A DNA stretch of 64,000 bases from Rhododendron vialii. Lineage: Eukaryota; Streptophyta; Magnoliopsida; Ericales; Ericaceae. The stretch covers positions 45,460,501 to 45,524,500 of the forward strand of contig NC_080557.1 of assembly GCF_030253575.1 (NCBI RefSeq), given 5' to 3'. The stretch's first letter is position 1; each line of letters starts with the position of its first letter. A model generated the notes under the pieces. That model was not told the DNA's origin. It made no database searches and saw only the letters and a list, made by a program, of their open reading frames with translations. Both the position numbers and the translations under genes were made by a program. Below are positions 11,423 through 23,014 of the stretch, piece after piece.

Positions 11423-13102
11423 CTAATTCTTCATGTCCATTTCGCGCTTGACCTTTTCTGCATTTTGCTTGATGGAATCCTTTGATTCTTCGGCCTTGCC
11501 AACCACCGTCTCTTTGATTTTCTGGGTTGTATCCTTGACTGAACCCCAGGCATCTTGTGCAGTCTGCTTGGCTTTCTCTGCTAAATCCTGTGCAGTGTCC
11601 GCCGCCTTCCCGGCCGCGTCTTTCGTTTTTTGATTCATCTTAAAATGAAAAAAAAAATTAAATGTAGAAATATTAGTCGAGTCAAACACCCAAATATCAT
11701 GAAAACAAGTACTAGAGTTCAATAACAAAACTAGATAAGATAACCGTAAGGAATTTGTCGAGTGTTGTCCCATTTAATCATTGTAATCCTTTACATTTGA
11801 TTAATAAAATTTTCCGCTGCTAAAAAAAGAAAAGAAAAGGAATTTGTCAAGTGGAAGCATTGTAACTATAATAAGTAATGAGTTTAATTACTCCCTTAGG
11901 CCAGCAAGTTCGACTCCAGTTCCAGCAAGCCCTAGGATCGAGTCAGAGGAAATGGAGGTTTGTCCCATTGTTTACTTGAGGATTTGGATTTCTGAGTGCG
12001 GGTAAACTGGTCTTGACTTTCCGGGAAAAAAAAAAAGGATGAAAAAAATATAAGGTTGCTAGTGTAATTAGTAACACTTACATCTTCAGCAGTGGAGGCA
12101 GCCTTGTCTTTCATTTCTCGGCCGGCCATTTTTAACTCGCCGGTGCCTTGTCCGGCTGCATCGGCCGCCTTGTCGCATGCATGTGTTGTCTGAGACTCAT
12201 GGCGCTCAATTTTCTGCAACACATACATATCAACGGTTGCACCAATTCTAAGCGAGCCAATATAGTTTCTTTACTGAAAGAGATGGACATGTATATAGAC
12301 CTTAATAGATTACAGAAAAAGGATGCAAAGTAATATATACGGGTGCAACATGAGTCGGATCCTTAGTCATGTAATTCTTTTTTAAGCTGCTCGCGCTATC
12401 AATCCTCTCTCCGTGACTCACTCTAGCTCTTGCGGATTTTAATAGTTGAAATGTTTTTGGAAAGATGCTTTCATATAACTTGAACGCATGTACGAATTAT
12501 TATGCGACTTGAGTCTGATCCCTAATGAAGTGGTCAACTAGGGTTTCATTCATTGTTAAAACAGTGTTTTCACAATATGTTGAATATTCTGAGGCTAAGT
12601 TTCCCTAAGGAGATTTTTGAAAATTTTCTTGTTCTGTAATTATTCAATTTTTTTCCGCTTTTTTTATTTTTAATTGTGCCTAACTTTTTTGGTTTTCCGA
12701 TTCGTCTATGACTTTTACTCAAATGCTTTTGAAAATATGCAAGACAAAGCCCAATCAAAAAGCTCTGGTTTTTGTGGATTATTGCGTGAAATCAGATTTT
12801 TTTTTTAAATAATGATAAACTCAATTTTTTTGAATAGAGACAAAAGAAAAGTAAAAAAAAAAAAAAAGCGAATAAAATTTGAATAAAGATAGGAAAAAAA
12901 AAGAAGCCAACTTATTAAGCCAAACCGGAGTAACAGGTCTAAGCATTTTACGGGAAGAAGGAAGCGAATCGATGGAGATGTTCACCTGAAAAGGACGCAA
13001 TGCAACGGGAACAAAAACCCTAGAACTCCATGGGTTTCGAACCACCATCGCTCCTACATTATGGGATTTGGTAAGGATGGATGTCAAAGACATGCTTGCC
13101 AT
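11423..13102 (-). CDS. LEA-like protein with probable organellar transit peptide, three exons, 154 residues
   Basis: Exons are 13102-12986 (39 codons), 12213-12082 (44) and 11638-11423 (71 plus stop), all phase 0 with GT-AG introns. Exon 1 starts MASMSLTSILTKSHN and is rich in Ser, Arg and hydrophobic residues without acids, like a mitochondrial or plastid transit peptide. The rest is Ala-, Lys-, Glu- and Asp-rich and hydrophilic, with repeating 11-mer-like blocks such as DKAADAAGQGTGELK, KDAAGKAADTAQDLAEKAKQ and KVKREMDMKN. This is the pattern of group 3 (LEA_4-type) late embryogenesis abundant proteins and resembles Arabidopsis At4g13230 as I recall it. Such proteins are disordered when wet, fold into helices on drying, and protect membranes and enzymes. 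ABI3 commonly drives LEA genes, but no RY motif was confirmed upstream here. The acceptor of exon 3 (TTTTAAG) is slightly weak. Confidence 0.82.
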
Positions 13103-13797
13103 TTTCTCTCTCTATGGTGGATTTTCTAAATGAAGGGTTTCTTCGGATAGGATTAGTCGTTCTCTCTTGATCGCCTTACTAGCAAGCTATTTGTAAACCA
13201 AAATGGCCTCGACATCAGGTGTTGTGTGCAGTCTTGCGATTTTCTCTCATTTCTTATGGTTGCAAAGTTTATTTGGGGGGGGCACTGGACCCAGTATTTT
13301 TGGGTTGGTTGTTTCCCGGGATTCATGTTTTCTGTTTAATAGCTTATTTTCATCCGAACCACTACGTCTGTATATATTATCCAAATCATTCCTCGATTTT
13401 ACCTCATTTTAATGAATTTACAAAAAAACACTATTTATGTGAATTGGTGAACCGTTTTTAATTTCTAATCATTGAATATTTTAGTAGATATTTCGACAAT
13501 ATTGCATGTCGTGAATATTTCAGTAGATATTTCAGCCGTGAGGACGTTTCAATAAATTGTTAGGAGGGTAAAACTACAACAGAATATTATCTTATTGGCA
13601 ATTGCGAATCAAATCTCTGCACTGATGCTAACCAAATACTGCATTTTTTTTTCTGATCTGGACCAAATACTACTTATTTCACAATATTCTTTGGAAAAAC
13701 AAATGTTATAAGACTCCATAGCTAAAAATGCAGCAAAGCCTTGTCCCCATATTTCCTCCTAAAGCTATTGAAACTTTAGTTGTGGGCCGCTAACGGA
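13103..13797. promoter_or_regulatory. 5' flank of the LEA-like gene
   Basis: On the minus strand this is the upstream region of the LEA-like gene. It starts with a pyrimidine-rich stretch just before the ATG. I found no convincing TATA box or ABRE, and no other gene. Confidence 0.3.
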
Positions 13798-13806
13798 TTG
13801 GTAAAA

Positions 13807-14189
13807 CAGAAAGTCTACACACACAGCAATCTGTGCACAGATTGTGCACAGATCTTATTGTGGGGCCCACCATGGGTCCCACAAAAATCATCCGAGCCGT
13901 TTATTAAATGTAAAACATTTTTTCAAGGGCCCCCGTAAAAAAAATAAGCTCAATCCGATACCTATAGGTGCTCGATCCAATCATATAACTTTTCATTATC
14001 TGAAAATCTGAATGAAAAGTTAGATGGTTGAATGAAGCACTTATAGGTATCGGATTGAGCTTATTTTTTACGGAGACCGTTGAAAAAATGTTTTACATTT
14101 AATGCACGGCTCGGATGATTTTTGTGGGATCTGTGGTGAGCCTCACAATAAAATCTGTGCACAGATCTGCTGTGTGTGTAGCAACTCTC
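13807..14189. mobile_element. Mutator-type foldback MITE
   Basis: Nearly the whole 383 bp is one inverted repeat: the left arm begins CTACACACACAGCA and the right arm ends GCTGTGTGTGTAG, with ATCTGTGCACAG and CTGTGCACAGAT inside and a loop around 13985-14035. It is flanked by a perfect 9-bp direct repeat TTGGTAAAA (13798-13806 and 14190-14198), the duplication length typical of MULEs. A transcript through it would form a long hairpin. Similar sequence (ATCCGAGCCGTT and AATAAGCTCAAT) occurs near 44120-44200. Confidence 0.85.
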
Positions 14190-14505
14190 TTGGTAAAAAC
14201 TAGATGGGCCTACTTTTTATTTCTTGCATTTGCAAACTACACCTCAAAATTTCTCGCTACAGCAGATCGAGAGTAGCTCTTGCCATAGGTCCGTATTAGA
14301 TTTTTTGGAGGTTCCCACCTAAAGTCGATTGGCGATAGGTGGAGTAGTTTCTAGAATATATTAAACATGATTGGTTGACTTAGATAGACGATGTAAGATA
14401 TAGTCTAACAGTTCAATTGCGTAAAGGATCATATATTAATTAATGTTGTATAATTGTTTTAGTGTTTAGTTACCAAAAAAGGTTGGGACCTACAACGTAA
14501 ATTTT

Positions 14506-15542
14506 TTTTTTCTCAGCAAACGAAACATTTTATAAATTTCGAAAGGGGTACATCGAGGGGAAGAAAATAGACGAAAAGAACAACATACTATCCAACCAAG
14601 GTTGAATAGGCAATACGCCTAAAGATTACGCTACAACTTCACTTTCTGAATCCCATCTAGATATCCTTTGAAATCCTCTACTGTATAAATCTTAATGTCA
14701 AACTTGGCCTTCATCTACATGGCCACTCTAGTTTTGATTAGATCCACTACTTCTCATGCCTGAGTTGAAACATTGTTGAAAATATATTGATTCCTCACAA
14801 TCCAGATAGACCAGAGAATTGCAAAGAAGCATACCTCCTAAATACTTTTCACCAAATTTCGAAACCTGTTCTCAAACCACCAAGATGCAGGTCCTGCTAG
14901 AGACGGGCAAACCCACTGAATTTTCCACCATTCCAGAATACTTGACCAAACTTCCCACGAAATTCAACAATGCAAGAGTAGATGATGAGGGGTCTCAACA
15001 ACATCGGAATAGAAGGGACACAACGCCTGTTGGATTTCAGAAATCAAGTTCCTATTAAATAGCACTGACCTTGTTGCAACTCTTCCTTGAATGGCCAGCC
15101 AAGAGAAGATTTCCAACTTCGGGGGGCTCAAGTTCTTCTACAGAGAACCCAGAACACTATTACTTGATTGAGTTTGAAGTTCCCATTGCCTATACACTGA
15201 TTTGGTGGAGAACTTTTTGTCTGCAGACCAGAAGCGAATTCGGTTTTGATGGATCTAAGGTCACTCCTTGCAGTCTTTGCTTCATCTCCTCCAGTTGTTG
15301 ACTCGCCTATAAGCGCAACCTTCCCCTAAATTGCAAATCCCAATTATTACTACCCCTTCCGATACAAACCTCGCTCAGAACAGCATCTTTTTGAGTGGAA
15401 TGCAAGTACAATCGTGGAAAGTCTTTTTTAATAGCTGAATTACCCAACCAAATGTGATCCCAGAACAGCGTATCACGGCTTGAGTTTACTTGCACTTGAA
15501 ATCCCTCCCGGATGGAGAAACCAAGGTCTGAGTCATTATTTT
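14506..15542 (-). mobile_element. LINE 3' part: zf-RVT region, 3' UTR and poly-A
   Basis: On the minus strand a frame at 15495-15307 reads FWDHIWLGNSAIKKDFPRLY and LHSTQKDAV, equivalent to the zf-RVT region of the LINE at 9.0 kb. The 3' UTR ends in an A tail at the 14.5-kb target duplication. It continues into 19117-19784 beyond the inserted LTR. Confidence 0.85.
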
Positions 15543-18500
15543 TGTAACGCCCCCAATTTTGGGTACGTTAAATGAGGCATTTATTATATAATAAAGAGAG
15601 TCTGGCTCATTATTACATCATAAATACATCATAAGGAAATGGTACATTTATTCAACAAGAAAGGAAACTAGGGTTCCTAACACTACTCTGCTTGCTCTTC
15701 CATCCTAGCAAGCTCCTCTGCTTCAAAAGCTTCCACGGTGTACATCTTATCCTGTTCATCTAAGGAGTCTGACACATCATACCAGCGTCACCACCGATAT
15801 AATATGTCAGGGTCACCAAAAGGTAACACCGTGAGCTACAACGCTCAATAGAACAAACTCATACCCGCTAACCCATAACTTACAAACAACAGGTTATACA
15901 ATCATCGATTTCCACATGATACATGTATATACAGCTAACAATGACACATCCACATTCGTTAATCATCTATCGTTGGTGTCCAAGATTTCCGTGTTTCTCC
16001 TACGCGACTCATCGTAGACCGTGTCAACATTTCAACCTTTCAAAATCATTTGTATTGGCTCCGTACCGCGGATAACCAAGCTACACACCCAACCTTTCAA
16101 AATCATTTGCATTGGCTCCGTACCGCGGATAACCAAGCTACACACCCAACCTCGGTTCCGCCGTTCCGGTCTCCCGAGTATCCTCACAATGGTTCCGCCG
16201 CACCGGGTTCCCATTGGCACACAATTGCATTGGCTCCGTAACGCGGATAACCAAGCCACACACCCAACCTCGGTTCCGCCGTTCCGGTCTCCCGAGTATC
16301 CTCACAATGGTTCCGCCGTCCCGGGTTCCCATTGGCACACAATTGCATTGGCTCCGTAACGCGGATAACCAAGCCACACACCCAACCTCGGTTCCGCCGT
16401 TCCGGTCTCCCGAGTATCCTCACAATGGTTCCGCCGCACCGGGTTCCCATTGGCACACAAAACACACACCACACAACGGGCTACCATGTCCGGCCACATT
16501 GCGGTTTCCAAAACATTTCACCTTTTCAAAACACGCCTTTTCGTTAACCACACCCTAGGTGTCATGTTTCTAACTTTCTCGATTTTCGTGTCACGTTTTC
16601 ATGCATAGACTCCGCGGTAGGACTTTTCACATACGCAACCATAAATCATTCATTGTGATCTAACAAGATCATCCAATTCTATATTGTTACTCATGCTCAA
16701 AATCATCTTAAAGATCAAAATACGATTTCTTCTATTCAAGCGTCAAATTCTATCTTTCGAAAATCGTTCTTTCTTTCTTTTTGAGAAATTCAATACAACA
16801 TATGTTTATTTAAGACAAAATTATTTATCTAACATGCTCATACCTCCATTAGTGAGATAAACTTATTGACAATCATGCATTTTAAACGATAGATAACCTT
16901 ATCTACTTGAAACTAAACAATAGATAACCTTATCTACTTAAGAAAAACGATAAGGATATTGATACTTTGAATCAATAACATTCTACTATCTAACGTACGA
17001 TTCTATATGTAGAGTTTAGGGAACAAGGGGTTATACTTATACTTAGGGAAGTGAGTAGAGAAAATCTACATGATCGTAATGTCATTTCAAGATTTTGTAA
17101 AACGAGCTTGCTATTTATTCCTAATACTTTAACTTGCCTTATCATAAGCAAAATAACTAAAGTTATACTAGGGAAAATGAGTAGAGATTTATCTACCTTG
17201 ATCCGAAACTTAGTCGGGGCCGAATAAGCTAGTTGGAAGATTTTCTACGGGCGGTGAACTTGCAAATCTGGACCGAACTTTGGATGGCAGTAACTTGGTC
17301 AATATTTGGCCGAATACGATCGTTATTGGGTCGAAGTTGAAGCTCTCGAAGTGCTCTACGACTTTCGTGAAGGAAGTTGATCCTAGAAACTACTTTAGGT
17401 AGGAGAAAAATGGTGATAAAGGAGAAGACAGTATGCTGTCTGGAAATAGAAATCCGAGATTTTTACTGAACTTCGGATGCCGATATCTTTGTCATTTCTT
17501 TGCCGATTGGGATGGTTCTTGGGTCTAACTTGAAGGTTTCGAAGTGCTCTACAACTTTTCCGAAGGGAGTTGGTTCTAAAAACTAATTTAAGCAGGAGAA
17601 AAATGGAGATTCGTGGAGGGCAGTAAGCTGCCTAGAAAAACAGAAATGGTTTCTAGAGAGAAGTGAGAGCAAGAAGTGATGGTGTGAATTGAATGGAAGG
17701 CATGGGGTGCTATTTATAGCCAACACTTGAGCTCCTCCTCCCTCCTCTATGGCCGGCCCCCCCCTTCTCTCCTTTCTCCCATGGATTTGCTCCATTGTCA
17801 TGTCCAATCAAGCTTGAAAGCATGCCAAGTCTTCCATGAGTTGTCACTTCCATTTGTTGGCCAAATCTTTAGGTCATTATGAAGGGTTTTGGACTTGTCA
17901 AGTCTATGGGGAGGTTGCTTGCAAGAAAGAATGAAATCATTGGCTAAATTTGTACTTTGAAAGACTAGAAATGGGTTGGCATGTAGTCAAAAAAATAGGC
18001 TTAAGGCTATAAATGTTGCTTGTGTAAGTAATCAATACTCATGCACACACTCCACCCCACTCTCTCCATCCGGCCTTTCTCTCTCTCTCTCTCTCTCTCA
18101 CTTGTATTTATATACATCCAAGAAAATCTAGGAAAGTGAGTCTAGGATTATTAGGTTTAAGGCTAAAATCTTAGGGTTGCATGCATGCATGGTTAGGTTA
18201 ACTAGTCTTGGAAGTAAAATGATGATATTCTTGGCCCATGATTTTGTATGGTCAAATCAAAGCCTCATTGGCAACTTAATTGCTATTAACCAATGGTCAA
18301 AAATTCTCCTAGCATTTATTAACCATTGGTTAAAGAAGGTAAGTATGGGCTTGAATGACTAGTCAAATCTAGGTTCTCATTATGGCAAGTCTAAGGTTGC
18401 TTCTTTTGGAAGCAAAATGATGGGATTCTTGTATGACTTGTCTTGTCATGCATTTTGGCAAGTCAAAGGTCTAATAACCAAGGGACAAAAATTCCCCTAA

Positions 18501-19116
18501 CAATTATGGACCAAGGGGTAAAGGGATATTGGTAATAATTTGATATGACTAGTCATGGAAATCTATTGTCCAAGGGATAATATTTTCCCTAACAATTATG
18601 GACCAAAGGTTAAAGTTTTCCCTTGCCTTTATTATCCAATAGGTAGGGTGAGTAATGATGCTAGGTAAAGTGAAATGACTAAACATAGGAATAAAATGAT
18701 TACTCCTATAGTCTAATGGTTCAATAGGGTTCGGAGGGTTTCATAAGGCTCAAAGACGGTGAAAAAGGTCCATCTAGGATTAGGAAATTGTAACTAGGTG
18801 GATTGGTAGTTCGGTTTCTTAAACTAATCGGTTAGAAACTAACCTTACTTGCCAAGTAAGATTTCTAGCCAAGAAATATAATTTAAAGATTTTATTTTAA
18901 CTCACTAGAAAAAAATACAAGTGCTTCTACAAGCATACTTGTCTTTAGAAAATGACTAGATTGCTCGGCGTGAAAGATATAATTTTATAAGTTTCAAATC
19001 TAATTATGACGGATTATAAAAATTAAAAAGAAATTTTTAGTAGCAAATCCAAGTAATTAAGATAAAATTTAAATATTTAACGAAATTTTTATTTACCAAA
19101 AATCAGGGTCGTTACA
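15543..19116 (-). mobile_element. solo LTR, probable Ty3/Gypsy (Tekay/Del-like)
   Basis: The element runs from TGTAACGCCCCC to GGGTCGTTACA, giving TG...CA ends with an 11-bp near-perfect inverted repeat. It is flanked by a perfect 5-bp duplication ATTTT (15538-15542 and 19117-19121). No gag or pol reading frame or second LTR is present, so it looks like a solo LTR of 3574 bp left by recombination. Long LTRs with TGTAAC ends are common in Tekay/Del-type chromoviruses; the family is my inference. A minus-strand TATA-like CTATAAATAGC near 17710 suggests the LTR promoter reads leftward. It is younger than the LINE it split. Without its partner LTR it cannot be dated by LTR divergence, but the intact duplication argues against great age. 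Confidence 0.8.
16032..16460. repeat. tandem repeat array within solo LTR A (118-bp period)
   Basis: Units starting cattggctccgta lie at 16110, 16228 and 16346, exactly 118 bp apart, and are nearly identical. Just before them a shorter 57-bp unit (starts 16053 and 16110) repeats the first half only. All frames stay open through the array, so the several overlapping long ORFs here are an artefact of repetition. Confidence 0.95.
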
Positions 19117-19784
19117 ATTTTCCACTGAACAAATATCCCTCCAAACATTTGAAACTGAGCCATTGTCTTGTATGAACGGAAGCCAACTGCTCTGGTCCAG
19201 ATTATACTTCCGTCTAATAACCTTTGCTCAGAGTGAGTCCTTCTCGTTACCGAACCGCCACCACCACTTAGCAAGTAGAGCCAGATTTTGTTGTACCAAT
19301 CTCTTGACCCCTAAACCCCGTTTTCTTTCTTCTTGGTAATTAATCCCCTCCCAACTAACCAGGTGCATCTTCTTCTTGTCCGGTGTATCTCCCCAAAAAA
19401 AACTCTCTGTATTTTCTCAAGGGTCTTTGCTACTGATATTGGCATTTTGAATAATGACATGTAGTACGTTGGTAGCGTACTAGAGTTGGAATTGACAAGA
19501 GTTAATCTGCCCCTGTAGAGATGGTTCTCGTTCGCCAAATATTTAACCTTTTCTGAGTTTTTTCTATAATGGGCTCCCACGTTTTAATCCTCCTTGGGTT
19601 AGCTCCTAAAGGTAACCCAAGGTATTTAATAGGCAAAGATTCTACTCTACAACCCATCACCTGAGCAAGGGCTACAACCTCCTCCGGGTGGACCTTAATA
19701 CCACATAGGGAACTCTTAGAACAGTTAATCTTCAATCCAGACATCAATTGAAAACATCTAAGTATCCTCTTAATGTTTGGGGAT
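19117..19784 (-). mobile_element. LINE part: end of reverse transcriptase and following region
   Basis: Minus-strand frames read [49 protein letters not shown] and [18 protein letters not shown]. These are the typical blocks after the catalytic box in plant L1 ORF2. The segment is contiguous with the 3' part once the LTR is left out. Its first codons (KRILRCFQL) abut the inverted segment at about 19785. Confidence 0.85.
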
Positions 19785-20488
19785 GTTAATCATGCATTAC
19801 AGGAAATGAAGTTAAACTCCACCAGTTAGATATTCTAGCTGAGGATAGGCCGCTTGACGCAGGGGAAAAGGCACTAAGATGCAAGACCAAAGCAGAGTAT
19901 TGGAGGCTTTATAAGCTGTCAGAATCATTATGGAGACAGAAATCTCGGGTTAATTGGCTGAAATTGGGGGATAAGAACACCAGATTTTTTCAAATCATTG
20001 CGAATCACATGTTTAAAAGAAATATGTGGGCTCAATCAAAGTAGATGGGAGAACTGTGGAGGATCCTAAGGAAATCAAGGATGCCGTAGTGGATTATTTT
20101 CGTAATAACTTCACCGACGAAAGAAAGGTTAGACCAATTCTGGGGGATATTTCCAGAGACGCTTGCCTGAAGGTGCAACTCTACAACTGGAAAGTCAGTT
20201 TGAAGAGGGAGAAATTAGGGCTGCTCTGAAAGGGTGTGGCAGTCTAAAGGCTCTGGGTCCGAATGGATTTAACTTCTCATTCATCAAGAAAGGATGAGAG
20301 TTCATGAAGGAGTAAGTGCTCCAATTCTTTTCAGAATTTCACTCAAATGGAAAGCTTACGAAAGGTATTAACTCTACTTTTGTTGCGCTGATTCCTAAGA
20401 TTGATTGCCCTGCTACTTTTAAATATTTTAGGCCTATTAGCATGGTGGGGAGTATCTACAAAATTCTCTAACGTAAAATTTTTATGTT
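19785..20488 (+). mobile_element. inverted 5' segment of the LINE: start of reverse transcriptase
   Basis: Plus-strand frames show SLWRQKSRVNWLKLGDKNTR, VDGRTVEDPKEIKDAVVDYF, then ALKGCGSLKALGPNGFNFSF and FVALIPKIDCPATFKYFRPI. These are consecutive plant-LINE blocks from before the RT domain to its first motifs. Orientation is opposite to the rest of the element. About 13 unexplained bases lie between the last LINE codon (about 20475) and the target duplication at 20489, possibly filler. Confidence 0.85.
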
Positions 20489-20506
20489 ACCTACAACGTA
20501 AATTTT

Positions 20507-21987
20507 ACCAACGAAAAATATAGATCTGGCACAAAAGAAAAAAAATTAGTTTTCTGCAAAATTCTTCATCAACGTAGCACATGCTCACACACAAAATAAT
20601 TTTTTGTACTTAAATTTTTCCGAGAATTCATTTTTCACGTAACAATTAATCTCGACCACTTAACCGAGTCACAGTTTATGGCATCCCAACGAAGAAGAAC
20701 GAAGCTACCCAAATCATACTTCTATTTTTCTCCTTAAAATTGTTGAATTCTAACTGCGAGCAGTGAACTAGTTAGGGATTGGAAAATTTAGGCCCATTTT
20801 GGCCAATTTTCATTCAAATTCTTGTAATTTGAATCAAAAATAAAAAAATTGGATCGAGCACCTATACATATTAAATTTTCCGTGCAAAATCTGTAGTGGG
20901 TTCTGCATGATCATCGGTGGAAGATCGGTATAGCCACCGACATTATGGTTATCCAACACACCCACCAAAGAGAAAGTAGTTGTAGCATTTGTATTATGAA
21001 AATTACAGATCATATGTATCGGGCTTTCTGAAATTGCATTTACTTCACCTCCAACCACAGACAGCAAATCATACTCGTAGTCCTTACCGAGTCCTTACCG
21101 CTGCGGTGAAGGGTCAGGGCAAGCTGTCGATGTTCATCACTCTCGTTCAGTCCAATTCCATTCGAGGAATGCAAGGTATAAAAAAATATATATCCGGAAA
21201 TCACTGAGGGGTTTCTTATCGCTAATAAAAATTTATTAACGGTAATTATAAATATCTCTAAAAGTGTATTCTGAATAATTTTCGGATACACTTTCTTTGT
21301 ATCTAATACTTTTGATTCCGTTCACTTTGGGTACGTAATGGGAGCAGGGCACGGCCAGGAGGGCGAGGTGGATATCAATGTTCCTTTCGATCCCCACTTA
21401 AAAAAGTTTTTTCCTCTTCCATTCCCGTTTGAAACAGGAATGGAGATCCGAAAATAATAAAGAACAAATAGCCTTACATGTTCAACAGACAACGTATAAA
21501 ATTATGAAACTAGATTTAACATGCATTTTCTTAACAAAGCACAAAAACAATAGCGGAGTTATGCGGAATAGTTTTCGCATTTCCCAAATTACAGTACTAA
21601 ACGCATTTTCAAGGAGAGTTCGAAAATTGACTCCATATTGATTTCCGTGACTTCAAATTGATTTTCGCACCCTCCGAATTATTAGATGTATAGTAAAAGA
21701 AAAAAGGATGGGACCATATGAAGCTCATTTGATCAACATACAGAAAATTAACTACTGTATGGCATTAATTGGATTCTCCCTCGATCTGGTAAAAAATGGA
21801 AGAGGCCGGGCCGGTATCACATGGGCAAAAGATGAATAGTCTGACGTCCATTTAAACACTCCATTTACTACCCACAACTGTGCCCCAACCGCCCAAAGTG
21901 CACCTTCAAAAGGGCATGCACCACTATCAAACCCCATCAAACCACACACACACGCAGAGAGTGAGAGAGAAAGAGAGAGAGAGAGAG
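20507..21987. other. intergenic and 5' flank of the glycine-rich protein gene
   Basis: No coding or repeat structure is recognised over most of this. The last 60 bases before the gene include an AC-rich stretch and a GA-rich leader immediately before the ATG. A TATA-like catttaaac lies near 21849, about 140 bases upstream, and is a possible core promoter. Confidence 0.35.
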
Positions 21988-22470
21988 ATGGCAATGCGGT
22001 CTGCAGTCACATTATTTCTCATCGCTCTGGCACTTGTCCAGTTAACCACTGCTAGAAACGTGCCTAACGAAGGCCAAGGTCTCAAGGACCAAAAGACGTT
22101 TGGACCCTTTGCTGGGCTCGGTGGGTTTAGCGGTCTGGGAAGCAATGGGCTTCCAGTTGGCGGGCTTGGTGGTACGGTTGGCTCCGGTGGACTTGGCGGT
22201 GATGGTGGATTGGGAGTACCTATGGGCGGTCTTGGCAGCGGCAGCGGTGCCGGTGGTGGTTTAGGCGGAGGGGATGGTGGTTTGGGAAGTTCGGGCGGTA
22301 TTGGCGGCGGCGGTCTTGGTGGCCTGGGTAGTTTAGGTGGAATTGGAAGCGGTAGCGGCCTCGGTGGTGGTGGTGGTCTTGGTGGAGGAGATGGTGGCTC
22401 GGGATCACAGGGTGGCCTCGGTGGTGGTGATCTTGGTGGCGCTGGCACTGGTGGTCTTCCAAATCCATGA
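21988..22470 (+). CDS. secreted glycine-rich protein, 160 residues, single exon
   Basis: The start chosen is ATG at 21988, because the following residues (MAMRSAVTLFLIALALVQ, then LTTARN) form a classic signal peptide with cleavage likely after TTA. The longer upstream frame would put a charged GA-tract-encoded stretch before it. After a short mature N-terminus (about residues 24-45, VPNEGQGLKDQKTFGPF) the rest is built of GGLG, GGGL, GSG and GDGG repeats to the C-terminus. Such proteins are exported to the cell wall as structural or regulatory glycine-rich proteins. No RNA-binding, cold-shock or cysteine-rich domain is present, so it is not the RNA-binding type of GRP. No intron is needed. 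The function is inferred from composition only. Confidence 0.85.
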   Translation: MAMRSAVTLFLIALALVQLTTARNVPNEGQGLKDQKTFGPFAGLGGFSGLGSNGLPVGGLGGTVGSGGLGGDGGLGVPMGGLGSGSGAGGGLGGGDGGLGSSGGIGGGGLGGLGSLGGIGSGSGLGGGGGLGGGDGGSGSQGGLGGGDLGGAGTGGLPNP

Positions 22471-22497
22471 AAGTTTATGTTATTAGCATGGCTTTTA

Positions 22498-22634
22498 TAT
22501 ATCACCGATTTTATTTCACCGTTCCCAAGATAAAAGTTTCTTTAAAAAAGAAATCCAAAATAAAATTATTTGGTTATTATAGAATCACCCATAAGTATCT
22601 AAGTGATCGGTGAAACAAACGGTGATCATAAATA
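22498..22634. repeat. short inverted repeat in the GRP 3' flank
   Basis: tcaccgattttatttcaccg pairs imperfectly with gtgatcggtgaaacaaacgg about 90 bp downstream. It could be a small MITE relic or form a hairpin in the transcript 3' end. No target duplication was identified. Confidence 0.35.
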
Positions 22635-22798
22635 AAGCGGATAAATGTGTGTCGTGTTCTCTTATGTTGGTGTTTCAGGGGTGTTTACGTCATTAGGTTT
22701 CCCCTTGTAGGGTTTTCCTTTTCCTATGTATATATTTTGTCGAAGTTGTTTTATATGAAGTGAAAATGTTCTTAGATACAAGTGATCCTTTTAATATC

Positions 22799-23014
22799 GA
22801 GAAGTTTTTGGGTGCCGAGCGGATACCACGTGGCAGTACCCGTCGGCTATCCGAACCGTCCAAGCAGTGATTTAATGGCCCAGATTTATTTCCCCTCTTC
22901 CTTACCACATCACTCCTCTTTTTCTCTCTCTTAAATTCGATCCGGACCGTCTAAAACACGTTTGAACGATCCGGATTGTCGATGGAGTACCCTGCCGGCA
23001 CCCAAAAATTTCTA
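22799..23014. mobile_element. Mutator-type MITE
   Basis: The ends gAGAAGTTTTTGGGTGCCG and the complement of GGCACCCAAAAATTTCTA form an inverted repeat with about two mismatches. Flanks tttaatatc (22790-22798) and tttagtatg (23015-23023) match at 7 of 9 positions, compatible with an aged 9-bp MULE duplication. Inner segments (gatccggaccgtc, cgatccggattgtcg) are also partly complementary. No coding sequence is seen. Confidence 0.55.

Larger units (their letters stand above)
14488..20506 (-). mobile_element. L1-type LINE with inverted 5' part (twin priming), split by a solo LTR
   Basis: The outer boundary is an 18-bp perfect target duplication acctacaacgtaaatttt at 14488-14505 and 20489-20506. 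Minus-strand LINE sequence runs from about 19784 down to a poly-A tail (T run at 14502-14511 on the plus strand), interrupted by a solo LTR at 15543-19116. The segment at about 19785-20475 holds the upstream part of ORF2 in the opposite (plus) orientation. Leaving out the LTR and its 5-bp duplication, the LINE insertion is about 2.4 kb. Its 3' end matches the other two LINE copies in this window, with a shared gatgtacccctt block and AT-rich run before the A tail. The inverted 5' segment plus shared duplication is the hallmark of twin priming. About 150 codons, including the FADD/YADD catalytic box, are missing between the two parts. Confidence 0.85.

Noticed and set aside
14819-15301. Plus-strand frames at 14.8-15.3 kb
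   Set aside because: They are antisense to the LINE zf-RVT region and 3' UTR.
16021-16558. Overlapping long frames at 16.0-16.6 kb on both strands
   Set aside because: They come from the 118-bp tandem repeat, which stays open in many frames. No homologue-like motif is present.
21927-22505. 192-codon proline-rich minus-strand frame opposite the glycine-rich gene
   Set aside because: It is the complement of glycine codons (GGN/NCC), has no signal peptide, and the plus-strand product has a clear one.
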